Shown here in pieces: positions 23,651-29,971 of a DNA stretch of 37,937 bases. Below the pieces are notes generated by a model. The model was not told the origin of the DNA. It saw only the letters and a program-made list of their open reading frames with translations, and did no database searches. A program made the position numbers and the translations under genes. Every line of letters starts with the position of its first letter. The first letter of the stretch is position 1. The DNA comes from Roseburia sp. (GTDB taxonomy: Bacteria; Bacillota; Clostridia; Lachnospirales; Lachnospiraceae). The stretch spans positions 1 through 37,937 of the forward strand of contig JAMPFA010000018.1 of the NCBI GenBank assembly GCA_023664725.1, given 5' to 3'.

Positions 23651-24254
23651 TGCAAAATGCACATCTGATTATAACTTCCATGTTCTCCAAACACTTCCAG
23701 AAGAATATCCCCTCTGCAAAATATTTATCAGTGCGCCAGCTCTTTTTCTTTTCTGTCGGGATAAATCTTTCCGGCAACCACGGCAGCATAGCTCTGTATC
23801 TTGATTTCACCTTCCTGTTGCTGCGCTTGGCGTTCCGATAACCTTCATCGGAGAAATAGAAGCGGAATCGTTCTCCCTGAAAACCGATGAAACAGTCCTT
23901 TTTTACTTCCAATGTAATCATATGACGCATTTCCGGCATGAACCGTTCTTCCCCTGATAGGTCATGCCTCTGCATGATTGATTTCTGTGCCTGTGATTGT
24001 GCCTTTGCCGCCGCAAGCCGCTGGCGGATGGATTTATCCTGCGCTGCCATGAGATGAGCTTTCGTGGCAGCGACAAACTGGCTGCACTCCGGCTCTGGAA
24101 TCCGTTCCAATTTCCGGATAGCACTTTCCAAGATTTCCTTTGTCTGCAGATCCTTTATCAGCGGCAAGATTTCCTTCATGCCCGCAAGCGTATCCTCTTT
24201 GCCCGGCGCGGCATACTGATAGATGATATTAAGCTCGTCTCTTGAAAAATTCAT
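23562..24254 (-). CDS. transposon-transfer-assisting (TTRAP-like) protein, probably 3' fused
   Basis: A 230-aa reading frame. The N-terminal 95 residues (MNFSRDELNIIYQYAAPGKE, then KEILESAIRKLERI) resemble the TTRAP family found on Tn1549/CTn-type conjugative elements. A Lys/Arg-rich second part (about 110-200) with GFQGERFRFYFSDEGYRNA is not recognised. The last 20 residues come from the GC-rich palindromic DNA and look accidental, so the natural end was probably lost. There is no clear ribosome binding site before ATG 24254 and the upstream side meets a metB-like fragment after about 20 bp, so expression is doubtful. Confidence 0.55.
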   Translation of the reverse strand: MNFSRDELNIIYQYAAPGKEDTLAGMKEILPLIKDLQTKEILESAIRKLERIPEPECSQFVAATKAHLMAAQDKSIRQRLAAAKAQSQAQKSIMQRHDLSGEERFMPEMRHMITLEVKKDCFIGFQGERFRFYFSDEGYRNAKRSNRKVKSRYRAMLPWLPERFIPTEKKKSWRTDKYFAEGIFFWKCLENMEVIIRCAFCISEAARHGSPSERGAQLYTTCRGRPADSR

Positions 24255-24269
24255 TATGTGGGCTATTCC

Positions 24270-24769
24270 CTGCCTTTTGTGCAAAGGCGGCTTTTCTCCG
24301 GGAGACCATTTGATTGTGGACGCAGACCTTTATGGGGGAAGCATATGGCTTTTTCATAATGTATCAGAAAAAACGGAATTACATTCTCAAGTATTGATTG
24401 TTATAAAGAAGATGTGGAGAGTTATATTAGTGAGAATACAAAGGTAATTTACATTGAGACTCCCACCAATCCCATGATGAATGTTACAGATATAGAGACG
24501 CTTGGGGAAATAGCAAAAAAGTATAATTTGCATAGGCGATTTTAGAGAAAGTCCGCATAATTAAGTTTGCAGAAAGTCTTGGAGGCGTAGAGACGCTGAT
24601 TACTTATCCGACAACACAGACACATGCAGATGTGCCAAAAGAAATCAGGGAAAGAAATGGGATTACAGAAAGCACACTCAGACTTTCTGTTGGAATTGAG
24701 GATGTAAAGGATTTGCTCTTTGAACTGGATAAAGTTTTTCGTGAAATAGAAGGTGAATTACATGGCTGA
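24270..24769 (+). pseudogene. cystathionine gamma-synthase-type PLP enzyme, deleted and frameshifted
   Basis: Three collinear pieces of a Cys/Met-metabolism PLP enzyme (MetB/MetY/MGL type). The first reads SPGDHLIVDADLYGGSIWLF, then shifts frame at an A-run (24368-24373). The second reads GITFSSIDCYKEDVESYISE, then KVIYIETPTNPMMNVTDIET up to KKYNL. The third, after about 24535, reads ILEKVRIIKFAESLGGVETL to LRLSVGIEDVKDLLFELDKV and stops at 24769. The middle, with the PLP-binding lysine, and the first about 100 residues are missing. The ATG of the next small ORF overlaps the stop, as in a natural operon. Confidence 0.85.
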
Positions 24770-24809
24770 AAGAAATCTTGATTTTAACAATCTTGAAAAA
24801 AGAATATAA
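24762..24809 (+). pseudogene. possible PatB/MalY N-terminal scrap
   Basis: ATG 24762 overlaps the preceding stop and encodes MAERNLDFNNLEKRI before a stop. MAERNLDF resembles the N-terminus of PatB/MalY-type cystathionine beta-lyases, which often follow metB-type genes. Too short to be sure. Confidence 0.3.
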
Positions 24810-25038
24810 GGATGAAAAAGAAGTAACTGGAGTGGGCAAAATCCCTATGACATTTATCCGAGCCCCTTTTGTAGAAAGTGCGGGAGCAGATACAGAGATT
24901 ATTGCAAGGGTGGATAGAAATATCGTTGGGGTAAAATATCATAACCAGATCGGCGTTTTCTTTCATCCGGAGGTTACAGAATGTACCAGACTGCATGAAT
25001 ACTTTTGGAGAATATGTCAGGTTCATTTCAAACCATAG
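24795..25038 (+). pseudogene. PdxT (PLP synthase glutaminase) C-terminal fragment
   Basis: Reads VTGVGKIPMTFIRAPFVESA, then RNIVGVKYHNQIGVFFHPEV and TRLHEYFWRIC to a stop at 25038. This is the end of the PdxT glutamine amidotransferase, with the His-Pro-Glu of the catalytic triad in FHPEV. The N-terminal two-thirds, including the nucleophile cysteine, is missing and replaced by the scrap of another gene. PdxT supplies ammonia for pyridoxal phosphate, the cofactor of the neighbouring enzymes. Confidence 0.75.
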
Positions 25039-25091
25039 ACAATATCTATTATGTAAAAGGAATAATCTATTACCTTGAGTGAGAAAATCTA

Positions 25092-25120
25092 TTGACAAGA
25101 TAAATAGGAAAAAGTATAAT
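25092..25120 (+). promoter_or_regulatory. perfect-consensus promoter of the cysK region
   Basis: TTGACA at 25092-25097, exactly 17 bp, and TATAAT at 25115-25120, some 290 bp before cysK, giving a long leader. Confidence 0.85.
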
Positions 25121-25147
25121 GTGTAGTATAAAGCAAAACCTATAAAA

Positions 25148-25164
25148 CCTATTATACAAATAGG
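25148..25164. promoter_or_regulatory. inverted repeat, candidate operator
   Basis: CCTATT-ATACA-AATAGG is a perfect 6-bp inverted repeat with a 5-bp centre, about 20 bp downstream of the expected transcription start. A-T rich, CCTATT-type sites fit an Rrf2/CymR-like or similar regulator of cysteine genes. The assignment is inference. Confidence 0.5.
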
Positions 25165-25184
25165 GATTAAGAAAGGAGCAGCCA

Positions 25185-25259
25185 GTGGCAGGTTCTGTAG
25201 TTATGAACTTGAAAGATGTTAGCAGAGCGATCAAACAAATATTAATTTTATGGAGGTAA
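25185..25259 (+). CDS. 24-aa leader-like ORF
   Basis: GTG 25185 follows GAAAGGAG by 8 bases and encodes a 24-aa peptide ([20 protein letters not shown], then ILWR) ending TAA at 25259, exactly at the first CsoR-like box. It may be the scrap of a lost gene or a leader peptide. No Cys run that would indicate cysteine attenuation. Confidence 0.3.
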   Translation: MAGSVVMNLKDVSRAIKQILILWR

Positions 25260-25273
25260 TACCCCACGGGTAC
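25259..25273. promoter_or_regulatory. CsoR/CstR-like operator, box 1
   Basis: ATACCCCACGGGTAC: ATACCC and GGGTAC flank CAC, symmetric at 5 of 6 positions. The pattern matches known CsoR-family sites (ATACCC...GGGTAT). Confidence 0.55.
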
Positions 25274-25281
25274 AAGGTGAA

Positions 25282-25298
25282 TTGACACGAAGTGTCAA
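25282..25298. promoter_or_regulatory. perfect palindrome TTGACAC-GAA-GTGTCAA
   Basis: Seven-base arms with a 3-base centre between the two CsoR-like boxes. The arms contain a -35-like TTGACA. No good -10 follows, so it is more likely an operator or RNA hairpin. Confidence 0.6.
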
Positions 25299-25318
25299 GA
25301 GAGGGCGGCCTGGGCCGT

Positions 25319-25403
25319 ACCTATATGCCAAAAATCAGGCAAGAAGGAGGAAATACCCCACGGGTATACCTATATGCCAAAAATCAGGCAAGAAGGAGGA
25401 AAT
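25319..25403 (+). repeat. 49-bp-period tandem duplication before cysK
   Basis: A 36-base segment starting ACCTATATGCC and ending AAGGAGGAAAT occurs at 25319-25354 and again at 25368-25403, identical. Between them lies the second CsoR-like box. The cysK ribosome binding site is therefore present twice; only the second is next to the start codon. Confidence 0.95.
25353..25367. promoter_or_regulatory. CsoR/CstR-like operator, box 2
   Basis: ATACCC-CAC-GGGTAT is a perfect inverted repeat. It immediately follows the first copy of the ribosome binding site (GGAGGAA). Confidence 0.6.
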
Positions 25404-25407
25404 CATT

Positions 25408-26346
25408 ATGAGTCAGATCAAAGAAAGTGCACTGGAGTTAATCGGAAAAACCCCGATACTGAAACTGAATGGGTATGCGAAGAAAGCGGGCGTGACAGAT
25501 GCCACAATTCTTGCAAAGCTGGAATATTTGAATCCGGCTGGTTCCGTGAAGGATCGTATTGCATTGGCAATGATTGAGGATGCGGAAAAGAAAGGTCTTT
25601 TAAAAGAGGGAGCAACCATTATTGAGCCTACCAGCGGGAATACCGGAATCGGTCTTGCTGCTGTTGCAGCGGCAAAGGGATATCGGGCAATCCTTACCCT
25701 GCCGGATACCATGAGCGTTGAGAGGAGAAATCTTTTAAAGGCATATGGTGCAGAGCTGGTGCTTACAGAGGGAGCTAAGGGAATGAAGGGGGCGATTGCA
25801 AAAGCAGAAGAGCTTTCTAAAGAAATTGACGGAGCAGTTATCTTAGGACAGTTTGTGAATCCGGCGAATCCGGCAGTGCATAAGGCTGCAACAGGACCGG
25901 AAATCTGGGAACAGACAGAGGGAAACGTTGACATTTTTGTTGCCGGTGTAGGAACGGGCGGAACCATCACGGGTGTCGGCGAATACTTAAAAGAAAAGAA
26001 TCCGGATGTGAAAATTGTGGCAGTTGAGCCAGCGGGAAGCCCTGTTTTGTCAAAGGGAACTCCGGGAGCGCATAAGATTCAGGGAATTGGTGCAGGATTT
26101 GTTCCGGAAGTTCTCAATACAAAAGTTTATGACGAAATTATTGCGATTGAGAATGAGGATGCATTTGCAGAAGGCAAGGCATTTGCTGTAAGTGAAGGAA
26201 TCCTTGTGGGGATATCTTCCGGCGCTGCGCTTAAGGCAGCAGTGATTCTTGCAAACAGACCGGAAAATAAAGGAAAGACGATTGTAGCATTACTTCCTGA
26301 CTCTGGTGATAGATATTTGTCTACTCCATTGTTTAATAATAATTAG
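25408..26346 (+). CDS. cysK: cysteine synthase (O-acetylserine sulfhydrylase)
   Basis: PLP enzyme of 312 aa joining O-acetylserine and sulfide to give cysteine. The PLP lysine is K48 in [11 protein letters not shown]. The substrate loop is [10 protein letters not shown], the phosphate-binding Gly-rich loop [17 protein letters not shown], and the C-terminal part ends [15 protein letters not shown], all as in CysK rather than CysM. It looks fully intact. Start ATG 25408 follows AAGGAGGAAATC at the right spacing. It is surrounded by fragments of other sulfur genes yet is itself complete, which suggests it is under selection. CsoR-like boxes and palindromes in the leader point to regulation by sulfide, persulfide or metal. 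Confidence 0.97.
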   Translation: MSQIKESALELIGKTPILKLNGYAKKAGVTDATILAKLEYLNPAGSVKDRIALAMIEDAEKKGLLKEGATIIEPTSGNTGIGLAAVAAAKGYRAILTLPDTMSVERRNLLKAYGAELVLTEGAKGMKGAIAKAEELSKEIDGAVILGQFVNPANPAVHKAATGPEIWEQTEGNVDIFVAGVGTGGTITGVGEYLKEKNPDVKIVAVEPAGSPVLSKGTPGAHKIQGIGAGFVPEVLNTKVYDEIIAIENEDAFAEGKAFAVSEGILVGISSGAALKAAVILANRPENKGKTIVALLPDSGDRYLSTPLFNNN

Positions 26347-26369
26347 GAAACGCTGATGAAAGCGTTTCC
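26346..26369 (+). promoter_or_regulatory. intergenic hairpin between cysK and yezD
   Basis: GGAAACGCT (26346-26354) and AGCGTTTCC (26361-26369) pair over nine bases around a 6-nt loop, starting at the last base of the cysK stop. No T-run follows, so it is more likely an mRNA-stabilising or processing hairpin than a terminator. A second short one, CGGACA-GATTT-TGTCCG, lies at about 26409-26425. Confidence 0.6.
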
Positions 26370-26443
26370 TGCGCCGGATTTGCGCTGCAAATTCGTGTGC
26401 ATACGAAGCGGACAGATTTTGTCCGGATTGGAGGCGGATGTGA

Positions 26444-26602
26444 ATGAAAGAAACAGAAAATAAGCAGGTTTTGGATAGTTCGCATTTAGGCACTTTTGAA
26501 GAACTGTTAAGTGATATGAAATATGGAAGTATCACACTTATTATTCAGGATGGTAAAATTGTCCAAATAGATAAAACTGAAAAACACAGAATAAAAGACT
26601 GA
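26444..26602 (+). CDS. yezD: YezD family protein (DUF2292)
   Basis: A 52-aa protein of the YezD/DUF2292 family. The conserved part is LLSDMKYGSITLIIQDGKIVQIDKTEK, seen as the usual KYGSI...IQDGKIVQI pattern. In many Firmicutes yezD lies beside sulfate or cysteine assimilation genes, which fits its position after cysK; its biochemical role is unknown. The ATG at 26444 is preceded by GGAGGCGG. Followed by a strong terminator, so cysK and yezD form a unit. Confidence 0.85.
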   Translation: MKETENKQVLDSSHLGTFEELLSDMKYGSITLIIQDGKIVQIDKTEKHRIKD

Positions 26603-26610
26603 CTGGAAAA

Positions 26611-26655
26611 CCAGAGGTTTTGTTAAAAAGAGTAACAGGACCTCTGGCTTTTTCT
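26611..26655 (+). terminator. rho-independent terminator after yezD
   Basis: CCAGAGGT-TT-TGTTA pairs with TAACA-GG-ACCTCTGG across a 7-nt loop and an internal mismatch pair, followed by CTTTTTCTTT. Confidence 0.9.
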
Positions 26656-26728
26656 TTATTACTCGTTATATTTTGCATAATATTTTCTGTTCTGAATCGT
26701 TACATATTATAGTGAAAGAAGGTGTAGC

Positions 26729-27082
26729 ATGAGCAATACATATCAGGATCTGCAAAACTCCCATCTATGTTTTGGCGGTTATAAAAATAATGCGGGACGG
26801 ATTCATCTTCCGGTTAGTCCGGGATGTAACATTGCCTACCGTTTTTGTGACAGGGTGATCAATGATGTGGAGGAGCGGCCGGGAGTGACCTCAAAAGTGA
26901 TAACGCCTGAGGAAAGTCTGGAAATTCTTAGAAAAGTCTCGGCTGCCGGCTTTACAATAAAGAAAAATACGGTGCTTGTCCCGGAGATTAATGGTGGGCA
27001 TATAGAAGAAATTGCAAAAACCGTAAAAGAGGCAGGTGCAAGCATTTGGGCGGATTGTCCACAAAAGGCGGGCAGAAGCTGA
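26729..27082 (+). pseudogene. NifB-like radical SAM gene, internally deleted
   Basis: Starts with a good ATG 26729 and reads a NifB N-terminus (AGRIHLPVSPGCNIAYRFCDR, then RPGVTSKVITPEESLEILRK), then jumps to the NifB C-terminal half ([20 protein letters not shown]) with the central barrel missing. In the FeS motif CX3CX2C the second cysteine is Tyr (C33, Y37, C40), so no radical SAM cluster could form. The frame ends out of phase in cysE-derived DNA (from about 27040). In this group NifB-like genes stand alone without nitrogenase. Confidence 0.75.
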
Positions 27083-27249
27083 AAGGAGTAAAGAGACACC
27101 CGACAATTGGAGATAATGTTACGATTTACTCCGGTTCTTCTATTTTAGGCGGTGATACGGTAATTGAAGAAAATGTTGTAGTGGGAATCACAAGGTATCT
27201 GGCAAACGATTTCAGTTTTACCCCCATGTTTGTGGTTAACAAGCAATGA
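27043..27249 (+). pseudogene. serine acetyltransferase (CysE) C-terminal fragment
   Basis: In a different frame from the nifB fragment the DNA reads [20 protein letters not shown], then [21 protein letters not shown] and [12 protein letters not shown] to a stop at 27249. These are the left-handed beta-helix hexapeptides that end CysE/EpsC. The catalytic N-terminal part is missing. CysE makes O-acetylserine, the substrate of CysK, so cysteine synthesis would need another copy elsewhere. Confidence 0.8.
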
Positions 27250-27511
27250 ACGTGAAGCAGCCTTAGAAAAGGATATCCAGTTTATACTGGCATCATTCCC
27301 AATGAATGAGAGGCTGGTTTTTCTTTGCGTATTTTTTGTCCGTAAAGACAGGCGTTCTTTCTGGTTTGAGCCGGAAAGAAGGAAAAATGCAGGCTATACG
27401 CTGGAACAGTTTGGAGAAAAGATCGGTTTGTCATACCGTTCCATAGCGGATTTTGCAGCAAAGATCAGGCAAGGGGAATGTTACTCTTTCCCTGCCATAT
27501 CTTTTTCTTGA
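27250..27511 (+). pseudogene. unrecognised ORF fragment with HTH-like segment
   Basis: Open frame reading [31 protein letters not shown] and GYTLEQFGEKIGLSYRSIAD, the last resembling an HTH. It has no start of its own (ATG 27302 is possible but has no ribosome binding site), and it begins in the cysE fragment. Fills the gap between 27250 and the next promoter. I do not recognise the family. Confidence 0.3.
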
Positions 27512-27536
27512 CGGAATAAATAGCCGTTGTTAGAAT
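27508..27536 (+). promoter_or_regulatory. sigma-A promoter for the DUF2262-kinase-TLP operon
   Basis: TTGACG at 27508-27513, exactly 17 bp, and TAGAAT at 27531-27536, 60 bp before the first gene. Confidence 0.7.
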
Positions 27537-27595
27537 ATATTGTGTAGCTTATACAAAGTCAATCATTCTAAAGAACAGTTCCTAAGGAGGATTAA

Positions 27596-28441
27596 ATGAG
27601 CATAAGAACACGATTTGAATCAAGATTCGATGAGGAAATCATAGATCTGCTGGTGCTGGTGAAAACACGTAACGGCGCACACATTGAAAAAAATATGATA
27701 CAGCCCAGTGTGGATTTTTTTGCTTCTTTCAACCTGACTACGGGTGAATTTTCTCCGAAAAAAGGAATTCTTGAATGGATCATCAAAGAAAGACCGGACA
27801 GATTTGACTGGGGTTTTGATTTTAAGCCCTTTGAGATATACCATATAAAGGCAAGAAAAAAGACAAGGGAATCCATTGATCTGCCCAAGTCACTGGCGTA
27901 TATGAATAACTGTTATATGGTAGTGGACATTGTGGAGGAGTCGGTCTCTCATCCAAAGCTGGATAAAATCAGGGAAAAGGCGACAAAGCCTGTGGTGATA
28001 GAAGATGAACAGGTTGGAACGTTTGTATTGAACAGGCAGGATTCCCTGTTTTATGGCGCCATGGAATGGATGGGGAGAGAATGCACGGTGCTTTTAGACC
28101 CAGATAATGAGAAAGAGAATACAGCGAAAAAGGCATTTTTGCATTATAAGGAATTACATAAAGACATGGAAACAAGGTATCGTCAATACTGTAACTATGC
28201 AGCAGAGGAATTGACGGACTTGGCCAATGAGTGGCTGGAAGACTGTGAAGATGACGGCAAAACAGCCACACCTGTCACAAAAGAAGAATTTGCGGACAGG
28301 ATACGGCTGAAAGAATTGTCCATTGCACCAGAAGGGGATATAACGTTGTATTTTGATGATGACGATATATTTGGGGGACATTCTGTGATCGTGGAAGCGG
28401 ATATCAATGGGGAAATTTTTTCTGCAGATATCATTGGATAA
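27596..28441 (+). CDS. DUF2262 domain-containing protein
   Basis: A 281-aa cytosolic protein. The C-terminal about 150 residues fit DUF2262: GTFVLNRQDSLFYGAMEWMG, then TPVTKEEFADRIRLKELSI, then LYFDDDDIFGGHSVIVEADING, with the characteristic acidic patch and GHS/V motif and ending near residue 281. The N-terminal about 120 residues are a separate alpha/beta part with LDLPK-like IDLPKSLAYMNNCYMVVDIVE. No signal peptide or membrane helix. Start ATG 27596 follows AAGGAGG. It heads a probable operon with a polynucleotide-kinase-like protein and a Thg1-like polymerase, so an RNA-related role is inferred; the domain itself has no established function. Confidence 0.75.
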   Translation: MSIRTRFESRFDEEIIDLLVLVKTRNGAHIEKNMIQPSVDFFASFNLTTGEFSPKKGILEWIIKERPDRFDWGFDFKPFEIYHIKARKKTRESIDLPKSLAYMNNCYMVVDIVEESVSHPKLDKIREKATKPVVIEDEQVGTFVLNRQDSLFYGAMEWMGRECTVLLDPDNEKENTAKKAFLHYKELHKDMETRYRQYCNYAAEELTDLANEWLEDCEDDGKTATPVTKEEFADRIRLKELSIAPEGDITLYFDDDDIFGGHSVIVEADINGEIFSADIIG

Positions 28442-28592
28442 AAATATGTGCTGTCAATGATTCTTGGCAGCGGTGATGCATTCCATCTTCTCCCACGCAC
28501 CTATGCATTATGTACAACTGGTCTGGATCGTGTCAATGGGATATCATGATAGGATGGATTTATGGGTGCATTAGAAAGAAAACGGAGTATTC

Positions 28593-29078
28593 ATGAAAGA
28601 TTTATCAGAAAAGACAGCAATTATTTTTATTGGTATTCAGGCCAGCGGGAAATCGACTTTTTATCATGAACGGTTTGAGGATTATGTTCATATTAACCTG
28701 GATACCTTACATACAAGAAATAAAGAGAAGATGTTGTTGCAGGAATGTGTGGAAAGAGGGTACTCTTTTGTGGTGGATAATACAAATCCAACGAGGGCAG
28801 ACAGGGAGAAGTACATTCAGGCCGCAAGAGAGAATGGTTATCGTATCCATGGCTATTACTTTCAGTCCTCCATTTCCGATTGCATTGCAAGAAATCGAAA
28901 ACGGGAAGGGAAAGCAAGGATACCGGATCAGGCTGTGGCGGGTACGCATCACAAACTGGAACTTCCGGAATATGGGGAGGGATTCGACGAACTTTTCTAT
29001 GTCTGTTTGAAAGGTGGAAGCTTTCATGTAGATGAGTGGTGCGAAGGAAAAGAACAGGGGGAAATTTATGAATTTTGA
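28593..29078 (+). CDS. polynucleotide-kinase-like P-loop kinase
   Basis: A 161-aa AAA_33-type kinase. Walker A is FIGIQASGKST (residues 12-22), with INLDTL (D36) as the acceptor-activating Asp region. VVDNTNPTRADREKYIQAA matches the DTN...R motif of T4-Pnk-type 5'-kinases. The lid is IARNRKREGKARIPDQAV with a run of Arg/Lys, fitting binding of phosphorylated nucleotide or RNA ends. It overlaps the TLP gene by 11 bp, so they are co-translated. Whether it phosphorylates RNA 5' ends or a small molecule cannot be read from sequence. Confidence 0.8.
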   Translation: MKDLSEKTAIIFIGIQASGKSTFYHERFEDYVHINLDTLHTRNKEKMLLQECVERGYSFVVDNTNPTRADREKYIQAARENGYRIHGYYFQSSISDCIARNRKREGKARIPDQAVAGTHHKLELPEYGEGFDELFYVCLKGGSFHVDEWCEGKEQGEIYEF

Positions 29079-29829
29079 TGATTTTGATCAGGAAATGCGC
29101 ATTTACGAAGAATCCATTGACCAGTATATTCTGCCTGATCTGTATATTGTGGCACGATTGGATGGCAGATCTTTTACCAGGCTAACAAAGGAAATATGTA
29201 AATTCGAAGCGCCATTTGATATCAAATTCAGAGATTTGATGATCGAGACAGTGAAAACTCTGATGAATGTTGGATTCCGCATCGTATACGGCTTTACCGA
29301 AAGCGATGAGATATCGCTTCTGTTTCATCCCAAAGACCGTACATTTGGCAGGAAAGTCCGCAAGATTAATACGACTTTGGCAGGGGAAGCCAGTGCAGCG
29401 TTTTCGTTGGCGTTAGGGAAAGCAGCAACATTTGATTGTCGCGTGGTTCCGCTGCCAAACAAGGACAGGGTCGCAGACTACTTTGCATGGCGACAGGAGG
29501 ACGCACATCGGAATTCCTTAAATTCGCACTGTTATTGGGCTCTCCGTAAAGAGGGGGAAAGCCAGAATGATGCTACAATGAAATTAGAGGGGAAGAGTGT
29601 GGCATATAAGAATGAACTGCTGTTTCAGAAAGGTATCAATTATAATGAGCTTCCGTCATGGCAGAAAAGAGGGATTGGTGTTTATTTTACGGATACTCAG
29701 AAAGAGGGGTTTAACCCGGTTAAAAAAGAAAAGGTCATAACACAGAGAAGAGAGCTGTTTGTGGATTATGAGATCCCTCTTGATGAAGCTTACAGGAAAT
29801 TTGTATTGCAATTTCTTGATGAGGGTTGA
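29068..29829 (+). CDS. Thg1-like protein (TLP), 3'-5' RNA polymerase family
   Basis: A 253-aa member of the Thg1/TLP family, whose members add nucleotides in the 3'-5' direction, typically repairing 5'-truncated tRNAs in bacteria. Metal-binding residues are seen as D32-G33-R34 in ARLDGRSFTRLTK and D80-E81 in TESDEISLLF, matching the two carboxylate sites of human Thg1 (D29, D76/E77). Downstream conserved parts include RKVRKINTTLAGEASAAF and WRQEDAHRNSLNSHCYWALR, the latter with the family's HxxN-type motif. I chose ATG 29068 after AGGGGGAAATTT since the N-terminus MNFDDFDQEMRIYE matches the family; the reading frame upstream lies within the kinase gene. Confidence 0.92.
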   Translation: MNFDDFDQEMRIYEESIDQYILPDLYIVARLDGRSFTRLTKEICKFEAPFDIKFRDLMIETVKTLMNVGFRIVYGFTESDEISLLFHPKDRTFGRKVRKINTTLAGEASAAFSLALGKAATFDCRVVPLPNKDRVADYFAWRQEDAHRNSLNSHCYWALRKEGESQNDATMKLEGKSVAYKNELLFQKGINYNELPSWQKRGIGVYFTDTQKEGFNPVKKEKVITQRRELFVDYEIPLDEAYRKFVLQFLDEG

Positions 29830-29902
29830 CAGATGGGCAGCAGCGCTACAAATCTTCATTCTACCACAGGTGATGCAGCATGGAAGGGCTTAGGCGGATA
29901 TA

Positions 29903-29932
29903 TTGACATAGTAAGCGTTATTCTGGTATTAT
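29903..29932 (+). promoter_or_regulatory. sigma-A-like promoter of the c-di-GMP operon
   Basis: TTGACA at 29903-29908, an 18-bp spacer and TATTAT at 29927-29932, 40 bp before the phosphodiesterase gene. Confidence 0.6.
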
Positions 29933-29971
29933 GAACTTGCTGAAGAAGGAATTATATGCGAGGGATAAACT

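Noticed and set aside
23317-23662. N-terminal extension of the P-loop gene giving a 336-aa protein
   Set aside because: The extension runs through GC-rich palindromic DNA with no homology to the fold, and a TTG with GGAGG at the right spacing exists at 23317.
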